Shown here piece by piece: positions 20,196 to 34,900 of a stretch of 64,000 nt of DNA (position 1 is its first letter; each line of letters begins with the position of its first letter). The stretch comes from Archivesica marissinica (Eukaryota > Mollusca > Bivalvia > Venerida > Vesicomyidae), in assembly GCA_014843695.1 (NCBI GenBank), contig CM026387.1:74551791-74615790 (forward strand), in the 5' to 3' direction. The notes beneath the pieces are model-generated. The model saw only the letters and a program-made list of their open reading frames with translations. It was not told the origin of the DNA and did no database searches. The position numbers and the translations under genes are program-made.

Positions 20196-22450
20196 CTAAA
20201 ACACGGAATGTTCTAATTTCCCTAGTTTATAAAATAATCCATTGTGCCATACGACATGAAATGCCTCCTTGATGTCTAGAATCGCTGCAAACACACCTGA
20301 GTTTCGCTTAATTTGCTGGTAGATTGTTTCTTGCAAATTAAAGGCGGCTGTAATGCAAATAAGGCCCTTTTGAAAACCATGTTGCTGAGTATTCTGGAAT
20401 GTATGGGGACACGTGCTCAAGAAATTATTAAGAAAATCGGTTGAGGATGACCGTTTCAAATAATTTGTTGAAGCAGGTCAGACGTGTGATTGGTCGGTAG
20501 CTGTTTGGGTGGGGTTTACTGTTATCCCTTCCTTTGCATAAAGGAATAAGAAGACCCGCTTTCCATTGCTCAGGAATATTTCGCAACTCAAATTTGTGTT
20601 CAGTAGCGTAACTAGGGCGTTGCTAAGGGATGGACCACCATAAATTACATGTTCGTTTAAAATGTCGTCAATTCCTGGACTTTTGTGTTTCTTCAGGGTT
20701 TTTATGACCCGGTTCAATTCTTCGTCTATGACATAAGAATGAAGTAGATAACCCAATTCCCCAGCGTCTATTTACGGCGGTTGTTACGTAGTCATGAACG
20801 TTGGCGTTATGATAGTCAAGCTCATTGCAGAATATAGATTCGTAGTCCGTTTTAAACCCTTCTACTATAATTATTGTCATCTGTAAAATCTAAGTCGCCA
20901 ATGTATAGTTCCTGTTGTCCTTGTTATTATGTTTCCGTAGTCATTTCCAAAACAGTATGTAGTCTGCTTCAACAGATACGCTTAATTCTTCGATTGATTT
21001 AGACAAATACTTGTTAGACTCTAGTCTTTGGATTTTACGAAACTCTGCCTTTGCACATTTGTATGCTCGGTAAGAACTAAAGCAGTGGCCTCTAGGACGA
21101 CCTTCAGCTATCCGTTATCTTCGTAAACACCTTGATTATGTGTGCGCTTGTTTGACTGTCGCGTTTCAGTATGGCTTAGCAAATGTATTAAAGTTACTGT
21201 TTGGGCACTAATTTTGTCAGGCGATATACCTTTATGATCGGCAAGATTTTGATTCAGCGCTATAGCTAACTTGTGTTGGTATTCTAAGACGTTGGACTCG
21301 TTGCATTTATTCTAAGCAATACATTTCTTCGGTGATATGTACTTGGCTTGAATTATCATGGTTTCGAATTGCATTAAAAGCGGTAAGTGACGTACGTATA
21401 ACAGTATCTTCGAGTGTAACTACATGCTGCACCTTTGTGCAGAAAGAATGTTCAACTAATATATGATCAATTGCTTGGTTGCTCGGCATGTATTCTAGAG
21501 GACATAGAAAACGCACACTTCGGACAACTGTGCATGCAACCGGTGTAAGTGTGGCTGCATGTATTTATCATATATTTTCTTTAGTTTATGCAATAATTAC
21601 AATGTTTTCTGTCTTATGTTCTCGTTAAAACCCGTCATTTATTTTAATTATGCATTACTGTGACGACGTTCTGGTGCCATTTGCTAATGTTGTTAAAACG
21701 TGTTGCCCAAACCTTGTATACTAGAGGACATAGACAACGCACACTACGGATAAGGGTGTTTTTACATGAAAAACAATAACTATATAAATACATAGTTTTA
21801 GACATTTTGGAATAGTTTTAGTTGTTCAGTTTGTGTTTTTTAATAATGATGTGATAATATTTGATGAAATCCTTCGTATTATGTTTTCATGTAATAATAA
21901 TCATATAATGTAGGTGTGCGTTTTCTGTGTCCCCTAGTATGTGTATACATTGGCTCTGTTGCAAATGGTAGTTTGGTGATACGGTTTAGACCATTATATC
22001 TGACAAAGCGGCTAATTAAGGCAGTTTTGGCATTTGCCTGTCGCAATTCACCGAAATTTATAATTTGCCATTGTAATCCCCGGCTGAGATGACATCTCCA
22101 CGTTTACTGTAGAGTGTAAACAGCGACTGCAACACACTTAATGTGCCTCTATATGTGACCGCGTTGTTATCGGCGGGCATATACACACATACTATGAAGA
22201 CTGGAGTTGTTTGCTTAGAATATAATTCAATCCCTAAGATGCGTTCATTACTGATACTTTCAATGACAGATATATGGGGTTGCGGAGTCTTTTTGAATAA
22301 GATCGCCGTTCCACCATTGCCGTACCTGGCACCACTATATTGATCTATAACCGGCGTGGAGATAAGCAAGTTGCCATTTATACTACTTAGAAAACCAACC
22401 GAGTATGGAAACAGCTTATGTTCTGTTAAAAGAGCAACATCTATATTAGT
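20196..22450 (-). pseudogene. LINE D ORF2: endonuclease and partial RT
   Basis: Visible pieces are ALLTEHKLFPYSVGFL, GNGGTAILFKK, ILGIELYSK, FIVCVYMPADNN, LSVLQSLFTLYSKRGDVISA and GDYNG. The last is the (G)D(F)N motif of the APE active site. After the MITE come AIDHILVE and VVTLEDTVIRTSL, then the linker and RT: VIKTLKKHKSPGIDDILNEH, YAKEG, NTQQHGFQKG, AAILDIKEAFHVVWHNGLFY (first catalytic Asp present). Several frameshifts separate these. The palm with the YADD/FADD box is absent. A plus-strand shadow frame overlaps and is not a gene. Confidence 0.75.
21490..21945. mobile_element. TIR MITE inside LINE D, possibly two nested copies
   Basis: ctagaggacatagaaaacgc at about 21492 and ctagaggacatagacaacgc at about 21720 point right. 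The inverse, gcgttttctgtgtcccctag, ends at about 21940. The inner pair is flanked by TA (taCTAGAGG ... CCCCTAGta), as expected for a Tc1/mariner-type MITE. A third, outer terminus suggests an element with an internal copy of its end or two insertions. Confidence 0.7.
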
Positions 22451-22524
22451 GGTGTCTCGTAATGTCGTCGATGGCGCATAGGCAACATAATATATTTACG
22501 AACACAACGTATACATTATTAATA

Positions 22525-22710
22525 ATCGTTATTCCTCCAATCGTCAATATTGTTATCCCAGTCTTCCCTAGTGTCGCGATCGTTCCAGATACTGCGTGTT
22601 GCATTATAATCGGTATAACCACTTGTCCGTTCTGCAATGCGTCTATATTTGAATGTATCCATTGAATGGTTAGTATCTTCATATTTGTCATCGTACTGTC
22701 CATATTGGAT
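22525..22710 (-). pseudogene. LINE D ORF1-like C-terminal fragment
   Basis: The minus frame rich in Y, D, N, R and W (QYGQYDDKYEDTNHSMDTF, later NDRDTREDWDNNIDDWRNND, then Y) ends with a stop at about 22525, shortly before the ORF2 pieces. Position and composition suit the disordered basic/acidic end of a LINE ORF1, but no domain is recognised. Confidence 0.35.
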
Positions 22711-22926
22711 TTGTGCAGGTGTAAAGTTTTTTAAGTGTTATCATGTGTGTGTCGTGATTCCCACCTGTCTCGTCTGTCTCGTCCATTTTGTATTTGCCAT
22801 TCAGACCTGTTCAGCCATTTCCTAAACATTATGTCGGCAGGCCAGAGATATATGCACAAGGATATGACTTTAATTCGGCTCTATCTAGATACTGTGCATT
22901 AGTGTTATATGTTTTGCAGTAATAAG

Positions 22927-25900
22927 ATCCACCATTTGCAACATGTTAATACCTGAACAGTGCTCTGTTTATCCGTACCAAATCCACCCCTTGCAACATG
23001 TTAATACCTGAACATTTCTCTGGTTATCCGTACCAAATCCACCCCATGTAACATGTTAATACCTGAACAGTGCTCTGTTTATCAGTACCAAATCCACCCC
23101 TTGTAACATGTTAATACCTGAACATTGCTCTGTTTATCCGTACCAAATCCACCCCTTGTAACATGTTAATACTTGAACATTGCTCTATTTATCCGTACCA
23201 ATTCCACACCTTGTAACATGTTAATACTTGAAAATTGCTCTGTTTATCCGTACCAAATCTACAACTTGTAACATGTTAATACTTGAACATTGCTCTGTTT
23301 ATCCGTACCAATTCCACCCCATGTAACATATTAATACCTGAACATTGCTCTGTTTATCCGTACCAAATCCACCCCTTGTAACATGTTAATACTTGAACAT
23401 TGCTCTGTTTATCCGTACCAAATCCAACCCTTGTAACATGTTAATACCTGAACATTGCTCTGTTTATCCGTACCATATCCACCCCTTGTAACATGTTAAT
23501 ACCTGAACATTGCTCTGTTTATCCGTACCAAATCCACCCCTTGTAACATGTTAATACCTGAACAGTGCTCTGTTTATCCGTACCAAATCCAACCCTTGCA
23601 ACATGTTAATACCTGAACATTGCTATGTTTGTTTATCCGTACCAAATCCACCCCTTGCAACATGTTAATACCTGAACATTGCTCTGTTTATCCGTACCAA
23701 ATCCACCCTTTGTAATATGTTAATACCTGAACATTCTCTGTTTATCCGTACCAAATCCACCCCTTGTAACATGTTAATACCTGAACATTGCTCTGTTTAT
23801 CCGTACCAATTCCACCCATGTAACATGTTAATACCTGAACATTGCTATGTTTGTTTATCCGTACCAAATCCACCCCTTGCAAAATGTTAATACCTGAACA
23901 TTGCTATGTTTATCCGTACCATATCCACCCCTTGTAACATGTTAATACCTGAACATTGCTCTGCTTATCCGTACCAAATCCACCCCTTGTAATATGTTAA
24001 CACCTGAACATTGCTCTGTTTATCCGTACCAAATCCACCCCTTGTAATATGTTAATACCTGAACATTGCTATGTTTATCCGTACGAAATCCACCCCTTGT
24101 AATATGTTAATACCTGAACAATGCTCTGTTTATCCGTACCAAATCCACCCCTTGTAACATGTTAATACCTGAATATTGCTCTGTTTATCCGTACCAAATC
24201 CACCCCTTGTAACATGTTAATACCTGAATATTGCTATGTTTATCCGTACCAAATCCACCCCTTGCAACATGTTAATACCTGAACATTGCTATGTTTATCC
24301 GTACCAAATCCACCCCTTGTAACATGTTAAAACCTGAACATTTCTATGTTTATCCGTACCAAATCCACCCCTTGCAACATGTTAATACCTGAACAATGCT
24401 CTGTTTATCCGTACCAAATCCACCCCTTGTAACATGTTAATGCCTGAATATTGCTATGTTTATCCGTACCAAATCCACCCCTTGCAACATGTTAATACCT
24501 GAACAGTGCTCTGTTTATCCGTACCAAATCCACCCCTTGCAAATGTTAATACTGAACATTGCTATGTTTGTCCTTACCAAATCCACCCGTTGTCATGTTT
24601 AATACCTGAACATTGCTATGTTTATCCGTACCAAATCCACCCCTTGTAACATGTTAATACCTGAACATTGCTCTGTTTATCCGTACCAAATCCACCCCTT
24701 GTAACATGTTAATACCTGAACATTGCTCTGTTTATCCGTACCAAATCCACCCCTTGTAACATGTTAATACCTGAACATTGCTATGTTTATCCGTACCATA
24801 TCCACCCCTTGTAACATGTTAATGCTTGAATATTGCTATGTTTATCCGTACCAAATCCACCCCTTGCAACATGTTAATACCTGAACATTGCTATGTTTAT
24901 CCGTACCATATCCACCCCTTGTAACATGATAATACCTGAACATTGCTCTGTTTATCCGTACCAAATCCACCCCTTGTAATATGTTAATACCTGAAAATTG
25001 CNNNNNNNNNNNNNNNNNNNNNNNNNNNNNNNNNNNNNNNNNNNNNNNNNNNNNNNNNNNNNNNNNNNNNNNNNNNNNNNNNNNNNNNNNNNNNNNNNNN
25101 NNNNNNNNNNNNNNNNNNNNNNNNNNNNNNNNNNNNNNNNNNNNNNNNNNNNNNNNNNNNNNNNNNNNNNNNNNNNNNNNNNNNNNNNNNNNNNNNNNNN
25201 NNNNNNNNNNNNNNNNNNNNNNNNNNNNNNNNNNNNNNNNNNNNNNNNNNNNNNNNNNNNNNNNNNNNNNNNNNNNNNNNNNNNNNNNNNNNNNNNNNNN
25301 NNNNNNNNNNNNNNNNNNNNNNNNNNNNNNNNNNNNNNNNNNNNNNNNNNNNNNNNNNNNNNNNNNNNNNNNNNNNNNNNNNNNNNNNNNNNNNNNNNNN
25401 NNNNNNNNNNNNNNNNNNNNNNNNNNNNNNNNNNNNNNNNNNNNNNNNNNNNNNNNNNNNNNNNNNNNNNNNNNNNNNNNNNNNNNNNNNNNNNNNNNNN
25501 NNNNNNNNNNNNNNNNNNNNNNNNNNNNNNNNNNNNNNNNNNNNNNNNNNNNNNNNNNNNNNNNNNNNNNNNNNNNNNNNNNNNNNNNNNNNNNNNNNNN
25601 NNNNNNNNNNNNNNNNNNNNNNNNNNNNNNNNNNNNNNNNNNNNNNNNNNNNNNNNNNNNNNNNNNNNNNNNNNNNNNNNNNNNNNNNNNNNNNNNNNNN
25701 NNNNNNNNNNNNNNNNNNNNNNNNNNNNNNNNNNNNNNNNNNNNNNNNNNNNNNNNNNNNNNNNNNNNNNNNNNNNNNNNNNNNNNNNNNNNNNNNNNNN
25801 NNNNNNNNNNNNNNNNNNNNNNNNNNNNNNNNNNNNNNNNNNNNNNNNNNNNNNNNNNNNNNNNNNNNNNNNNNNNNNNNNNNNNNNNNNNNNNNNNNNN

Positions 25901-28900
25901 NNNNNNNNNNNNNNNNNNNNNNNNNNNNNNNNNNNNNNNNNNNNNNNNNNNNNNNNNNNNNNNNNNNNNNNNNNNNNNNNNNNNNNNNNNNNNNNNNNNN
26001 NCGTACCAAATCCACCCCTTGTAACATGTTAATGCCTGAATATTGCTATGTTTATCCGTACCAATTCCACCCCTTGTAACATGTTAATACCTGAACAGTG
26101 CTCTGTTTATCCGTACCAAATCCACCCCTTGTAACATGTTAATACCTGAACATTGCTATGTTTATCCGTACCATATCCACCCCTTGTAACATGTTAATAC
26201 CTGAACATTGCTATGTTTATCCGTACCAAATCCACCCCTTGTAACATGTTAATACCTGAACATTGCTCTGTTTATCCGTACCAAATCCACCCCTTGTAAT
26301 ATGTTAATACCTGAACATTGCTCTGTTTATCCGTACCAAATCCACCCCTTGTAACATGTTAATACCTGAACATTGCTCTGTTTATCCGTACCAAATCCAC
26401 CCCTTGTAACATGTTAATACCTGAACATTGCTATGTTTATCCGTACCAAATCCACCCCTTGCAACATGTTAATACCTGAACATTGCTCTGTTTATCCGTA
26501 CCAAATCCACCCTTGTAATATGTTAATACCTGAACATTGCTATGTTTATCCGTACCATATCCACCCCTTGTAACATGTTAATACCTGAACATTGCTATGT
26601 TTATCCGTACCAAATCCACCCCTTGTAATATGTTAATACCTGAACATTGCTGTTTATCCGTACCAAATCCACCCCTTGTAACATGTTAATACCTGAACAT
26701 TGCTATGTTTATCCGTACCAAATCCACCCCTTGCAACATGTTAATACCTGAACATTGCTCTGTTTATCCGTACCAAATCCACCCCTTGTAACATGTTAAT
26801 ACCTGAACATTGCTATGTTTATCCGTACCAAATCCACCCCTTGTAACATGTTAATACCTGAACATTGCTCTGTTTATCCGTACCAAATCCACCCCTTGTA
26901 ACATGTTAATACCTGAATATTGCTCTGTTATCCGTACCAAATCCACCCTTGTAACATGTTAATACTGTTGTTGTTTTTGTTGTTGTTTTATCCGTACCAA
27001 ATCCACCCCTTGCAACATGTTAATACCTGAACATTGCTTGTTTATCCGTACCAAATCCACCCCTTGTAACATGTTAATACCTGAACATTGCTATGTTTAT
27101 CCGTACCAAATCCACCCCTTGTTTGCAACATGTTAATACCTGAACATTGCTCTGTTTATCCGTACCAAATCCACCCCTTGCAACATGTTAATACCTGAAC
27201 ATTGCTCTGTTTATCCGTACCAAATCCACCCCTTGTAACATGTTAATACCTGAACAGTGCTCTGTTTATCCGTACCAAATCCACCCCTTGTAACATGTTA
27301 ATACCTGAACATTGCTCTGTTTATCCGTACCAAATCCACCCCTTGTAACATGTTAATACTTGAACATTGCTATGTTTATCCGTACCAATTCCACCCTTGT
27401 AACATGTTAATACTTGAAAATTGCTCTGTTTATCCGTACCAAATCTACCTTGTAACATGTTAATACTTGAACATTGCTCTGTTTATCCGTACCAATTCCA
27501 CCCCTTGTAACATGTTAATACCTGAACATTGCTCTGTTTATCCGTACCAAATCCACCCCTTGTAACATGTTAATACCTGAACATTGCTCTGTTTATCCGT
27601 ACCAAATCCAACCCTTGTAACATGTTAATACCTGAACATTGCTCTGTTTATCCGTACCAAATCCACCCCTTGTAACATGTTAATACCTGAACATTGCTAT
27701 GTTTATCCGTACCAAATCCACCCCTTGTAACATGTTAATACCTGAACAGTGCTCTGTTTATCCGTACCAAATCCACCCCTTGTAACATGTTAATACCTGA
27801 ACATTGCTCTGTTTATCCGTACCAAATCCACCCCTTGTAACATGTTAATACCTGAACATTGCTCTGTTTATCGTACCAAATCCACCCCTGTAACATGTTA
27901 ATACCTGAACATTGCTCTGTTTATCCGTACCAAATCCACCCCTTGCAATATGTTAATACCTGAACATTGCTGTTGTTTATCCGTACCAAATCCACCCCTT
28001 GCAACATGTTAATACCTGAACATTGCTCTGTTTATCCGTACCAAATCCACCCCTTGTAATATGTTAATACCTGAACATTGCTCTGTTTATCCGTACCAAA
28101 TCCACCCCTTGTAACATGTTAATACCTGAACATTGCTCTGTTTATCCGTACCAAATCCACCCTTGCAACATGTTAATACCTGAACATTGCTATGTTTGTT
28201 ATCCGTACCAAATCCACCCCTTGTAACATGTTAATACCTGAACATTGCTATGTTTATCCGTACCATATCCACCCCTTGTAACATGTTAATACCTGAACAT
28301 TGCTCTGTTTATCCGTACCAAATCCACCCCTTGTAATATGTTAATACCTGAACATTGCTCTGTTTATCCGTACCAAATCCACCCCTTGTAATATGTTAAT
28401 ACCTGAACATTGCTATGTTTATCCGTACCAAATCCACCCCTTGTAACATGTTAATACCTGAACAATGCTCTGTTTATCCGTACCAAATCCACCCCTTGTA
28501 ACATGTTAATACCTGAATATTGCTCTGTTTATCCGTACCAAATCCACCCCTTGTAACATGTTAATACCTGAATATTGCTATGTTTATCCGTACCAAATCC
28601 ACCCCTTGCAACATGTTAATACCTGAACATTGCTCTGTTTATCCGTACCAAATCCACCCCTTGTAACATGTTAAAACCTGAACATTTCTATGTTTATCCG
28701 TACCAAATCCACCCCTTGCAACATGTTAATACCTGAACAATGCTCTGTTTATCCGTACCAAATCCACCCCTTGTAACATGTTAATGCCTGAATATTGCTA
28801 TGTTTATCCGTACCAAATCCACCCCTTGCAACATGTTAATACCTGAACAGTGCTCTGTTTATCCGTACCAAATCCACCCCTTGCAACATGTTAATACCTG

Positions 28901-31900
28901 AACATTGCTATGTTTATCCGTACCAAATCCACCCCTTGTAACATGTTAAAACCTGAACATTGCTATGTTTATCCGTACCAAATCCACCCCTTGTAACATG
29001 TTAATACCTGAACATTGCTCTGTTTATCCGTACCAAATCCACCCCTTGTAATATGTTAATACCTGAACATTGCTCTGTTTATCCGTACCAAATCCCCCTG
29101 TAACATGTTAATACTGAATTGCTCTGTTTATCCGTACCAAATCCACCCCTTGTAACATGTTAATACCTGAACATTGCTCTGTTTATCCGTACCAAATCCA
29201 ACCCTTGCAACATGTTAATACCTGAATATTGCTATGTTTATCCGTACCATATCCACCCCTTGTAACATGTTAATACCTGAACATTGCTCTGTTTATCCGT
29301 ACCAAATCCACCCCTTGTAATATGTTAATACCTAAACATTGCTGTTTATCCGTACCAAATCGACCCCTTGTAACATGTTAATACCTGAATATTGCTATGT
29401 TTATCCGTACCAAATCCACCCCTTGCAACATGTTAATACCTGAACAATGCTCTGTTTATCCGTACCAAATCCACCCCTTGTAACATGTTAATGCCTGAAT
29501 ATTGCTATGTTTATCCGTACCAAATCCACCCCTTGCAACATGTTAATACCTGAACAGTGCTCTGTTTATCCGTACCAAATCCACCCCTTGTAGCATGTTA
29601 ATACCTGAACATTGCTCTGTTTATCCGTACCAAATCCACCCCTTGTAACATGTTAATACTTGAACATTGCTCTGTTTATCCGTACCAAATCTACCCCTTG
29701 TAACATGTTAATACTTGAACATTGCTATGTTTGTTTATCCGTACAAAATCCACCCCTTGCAACATGTTAATACCTGAACATTGCTATGTTTATCCGTACC
29801 ATATCCACCCCTTGTAACATGATAATACCTGAACATTGCTCTGTTTATCCGTACCAAATCCACCCCTTGTAATATGTTAATACCTGAAAATTGCTCTGTT
29901 CATCCGTATCAAATCCACACCTTGTAACATGTTAATACCTGAACATTGCTCTGTTTATCCGTACCAAATCCACCCCTTGTAACATGTTAATACCTGAACA
30001 GTGCTCTGTTTATCCGTACCAAATCCACCCCTTGCAACATGTTAATACCTGAACATTGCTCTGTTTATCCGTACCAAATCCACCCCTTGTAACATGTTAA
30101 TACCTGAACATTGCTATGTTTATCCGTACCAAATCCACCCCTTGCAACATGTTAATACCTGAACATTGCTATGTTTATCCGTACCATATCCACCCCTTGT
30201 AACATGTTAATACCTGAACATTGCTCTGTTTATCCGTACCAAATCCACCCCTTGTAATATGTTAATACCTGAAATTGCTCTGTTTATCCGTACAAATCCA
30301 CCCCTTGTAACATGTTAATACCTGAACATTGCTCTGTTTATCCGTACCAAATCCACCCCTTGTAACATGTTAATACCTGAACAGTGCTCTGTTTATCCGT
30401 ACCAAATCCAACCCTTGCAACATGTTAATACCTGAACATTGCTATGTTTATCCGTACCAAATCCACCCCTTGTAACATGTTAATGCTTGAATATTGCTAT
30501 GTTTATCCGTACCAAATCCACCCCTTGCAACATGTTAATACCTGAACAGTGCTCTGTTTATCCGTACAAAATCCACCCCTTGTAACATGTTAATACCTGA
30601 ACATTGCTCTGTTTATCGGTACCAAATCCACCCCTTGTAACATGTTAATACTTGAACATTGCTCTGTTTATCCGTACCAAATCCACCCCTTGTAACATGT
30701 TAATACCTGAACAGTGCTCTGTTTATCCGTACCAAATCCAACCCTTGCAACATGTTAATACCTGAACATTGCTATGTTTGTTTATCCGTACCAAATCCAC
30801 CCCTTGCAACATGTTAATACCTGAACATTGCTCTGTTTATCCGTACCAAATCCACCCCTTGTAATATGTTAATACCTGAACATTGCTCTGTTTATCCGTA
30901 CCAAATCCACCCCTTGTAACATGTTAATACCTGAACATTGCTCTGTTTATCCGTACCAAATCCACCCCTGTAACATGTTAATACCTGAACATTGCTATGT
31001 TTATCCGTACCAAATCCACCCCTTGTAACATGTTAATACCTGAACATTGCTCTGCTTATCCGTACCAAATCCACCCCTTGTAATATGTTAACACCTGAAC
31101 ATTGCTCTGTTTATCCGTACCAAATCCACCCCTTGTAATATGTTAATACCTGAACATTGCTATGTTTATCCGTACCAAATCCACCCCTTGTAACATGTTA
31201 ATACCTGAACAATGCTCTGTTTATCCGTACCAAATCCACCCCTTGTAACATGTTAATACCTGAATATTGCTCTGTTTATCCGTACCAAATCCACCCCTTG
31301 TAACATGTTAATACCTGAATATTGCTATGTTTATCCGTACCAAATCCACCCCTTGCAACATGTTAATACCTGAACATTGCTCTGTTTATCCGTACCAAAT
31401 CCACCCCTTGTAACATGTTAAAACCTGAACATTTCTATGTTTATCCGTACCAAATCCACCCCTTGCAACATGTTAATACCTGAACAATGCTCTGTTTATC
31501 CGTACCAAATCCACCCCTTGTAACATGTTAATGCCTGAATATTGCTATGTTTATCCGTACCAAATCCACCCCTTGCAACATGTTAATACCTGAACAGTGC
31601 TCTGTTTATCCGTACCAAATCCACCCCTTGCAACATGTTAATACCTGAACATTGCTATGTTTATCCGTACCAAATCCACCCCTTGTAACATGTTAAAACC
31701 TGAACATTGCTATGTTTATCCGTACCAAATCCACCCCTTGTAACATGTTAATACCTGAACATTGCTCTGTTTATCCGTACCAAATCCACCCCTTGTAACA
31801 TGTTAATACCTGAACATTGCTCTGTTTATCCGTACCAAATCCACCCTTGTAACATGTTAATACCTGAACATTGCTTGTTTATCCGTACCAAATCCACCCT

Positions 31901-34900
31901 TGCAACATGTTAATACCTGAAATTGCTATGTTTATCCGTACCAATCCACCCCTTGTAACATGTTAATACCTGAACATTGCTCTGTTTATCCGTACCAAAT
32001 CCACCCCTTGTAATATGTTAATACCTGAACATTGCTGTTTATCCGTACCAAATCGACCCCTTGTAACATGTTAATACCTGAATATTGCTATGTTTATCCG
32101 TACCAAATCCACCCCTTGCAACATGTTAATACCTGAACAATGCTCTGTTTATCCGTACCAAATCCACCCCTTGTAACATGTTAATGCCTGAATATTGCTA
32201 TGTTTATCCGTACCAAATCCACCCCTTGCAACATGTTAATACCTGAACAGTGCTCTGTTTATCCGTACCAAATCCACCCCTTGTAGCATGTTAATACCTG
32301 AACATTGCTCTGTTTATCCGTACCAATTCCACACCTTGTAACATGTTAATACTTGAACATTGCTCTGTTTATCCGTACCAAATCTACCCCTTGTAACATG
32401 TTAATACTTGAACATTGCTATGTTTGTTTATCCGTACAAAATCCACCCCTTGCAACATGTTAATACCTGAACATTGCTATGTTTATCCGTACCATATCCA
32501 CCCCTTGTAACATGATAATACCTGAACATTGCTCTGTTTATCCGTACCAAATCCACCCCTTGTAATATGTTAATACCTGAAAATTGCTCTGTTCATCCGT
32601 ATCAAATCCACACCTTGTAACATGTTAATACCTGAACATTGCTCTGTTTATCCGTACCAAATCCACCCCTTGTAACATGTTAATACCTGAACAGTGCTCT
32701 GTTTATCCGTACCAAATCCAACCCTTGCAACATGTTAATACCTGAACATTGCTATGTTTATCCGTACCATATCCACCCCTTGTAACATGTTAATGCTTGA
32801 ATATTGCTATGTTTATCCGTACCAAATCCACCCCTTGCAACATGTTAATACCTGAACATTGCTATGTTTATCCGTACCATATCCACCCCTTGTAACATGA
32901 TAATACCTGAACATTGCTCTGTTTATCCGTACCAAATCCACCCCTTGTAATATGTTAATACCTGAAAATTGCTCTGTTCATCCGTATCAAATCCACACCT
33001 TGTAACATGTTAATACCTGAACATTGCTCTGTTTATCCGTACCAAATCCACCCCTTGTAACATGTTAATACCTGAACAGTGCTCTGTTTATCCGTACCAA
33101 ATCCAACCCTTGCAACATGTTAATACCTGAACATTGCTATGTTTATCCGTACCAAATCCACCCCTTGTAACATGTTAATGCTTGAATATTGCTATGTTTA
33201 TCCGTACCAAATCCACCCCTTGCAACATGTTAATACCTGAACAGTGCTCTGTTTATCCGTACAAAATCCACCCCTTGTAACATGTTAATACCTGAACATT
33301 GCTCTGTTTATCGGTACCAAATCCACCCCTTGTAACATGTTAATACTTGAACATTGCTCTGTTTATCCGTACCAAATCCACCCCTTGTAACATGTTAATA
33401 CCTGAACAGTGCTCTGTTTATCCGTACCAAATCCAACCCTTGCAATATGTTAATACCTGAACATTGCTATGTTTGTTTATCCGTACCAAATCCACCCCTT
33501 GCAACATGTTAATACCTGAACATTGCTCTGTTTATCCGTACCAAATCCACCCTTTGTAATATGTTAATACCTGAACATTGCTCTGTTTATCCGTACCAAA
33601 TCCACCCCTTGTAACATATTAATACCTGAACAATGCTCTGTTTATCCGTACCAATCCACCCATGTAACATGTTAATACCTGAACATTGCTCTGTTTATCC
33701 GTACCAAATCCACCCCTTGTAACATGTTAATACCTGAACATTGCTCTGCTTATCCGTACCAAATCCACCCCTTGTAATATGTTAACACCTGAACATTGCT
33801 CTGTTTATCCGTACCAAATCCACCCCTTGTAATATGTTAATACCTGAACATTGCTATGTTTAACCGTACCAAATCCACCCCTTGTAACATGTTAATACCT
33901 GAACAATGCTCTGTTTATCCGTACCAAATCCACCCCTTGTAACATGTTAATACCTGAATATTGCTCTGTTTATCCGTACCAAATCCACCCCTTATAACAT
34001 GTTAATACCTGAATATTGCTATGTTTATCCGTACCAAATCCACCCCTTGCAACGTGTTAATACCTGAACATTGCTATGTTTATCCGTACCAAATCCACCC
34101 CTTGTAACATGTTAAAACCTGAACATTTCTATATTTATCCGTACCAAATCCACCCCTTGCAACATGTTAATACCTGAACAATGCTCTGTTTATCCGTACC
34201 AAATCCACCCCTTGTAACATGTTAATGCCTGAATATTGCTATGTTTATCCGTACCAAATCCACCCCTTGCAACATGTTAATACCTGAACAGTGCTCTGTT
34301 TATCCGTACCAAATCCACCCCTTGCAACATGTTAATACCTGAACATTGCTATGTTTATCCGTACCAAATCCACCCCTTGTAACATGTTAAAACCTGAACA
34401 TTGCTATGTTTATCCGTACCAAATCCACCCCTTGTAACATGTTAATACCTGAACATTGCTCTGTTTATCCGTACCAAATCCACCCCTTGTAATATGTTAA
34501 TACCTGAACATTGCTCTGTTTATCCGTACCAAATCCACCCCTTGTAACATGTTAATACCTGAACATTGCTCTGTTTATCCGTACCAAATCCACCCCTTGT
34601 AACATGTTAATACCTGAATATTGCTCTGTTTATCCGTACCAAATCCACCCCTTGTAACATGTTAATACCTGAACATTGCTCTGTTTATCCGTACCAAATC
34701 CACCCTTGAACATGTTAATACCTGAAATTGCTTGTTTATCCGTACCAATCCACCCCTTGTAACATGTTAATACCTGAACATTGCTCTGTTTATCCGTACC
34801 AAATCCACCCCTTGTAAATGTTAATACCTGAACATTGCTGTTTATCCGTACCAAATCACCCCTTGTAACATGTTAATACCTGAATATTGCTATGTTTATC

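Larger units (their letters stand above)
20196..22830 (-). mobile_element. LINE D, different family, 3'-truncated
   Basis: Minus-strand pieces in order: a hydrophilic ORF1-like end (22800-22525), the endonuclease (22450-22058 and 21516-21307), the linker (20880-20760) and the start of the RT (20756-20200). The homology stops at FYKL, about one third into the RT. A TIR MITE at 21490-21945 splits the endonuclease. Confidence 0.7.

Noticed and set aside
24981..26032. Frames of about 345 codons across N
   Set aside because: They consist of unknown bases of an assembly gap.
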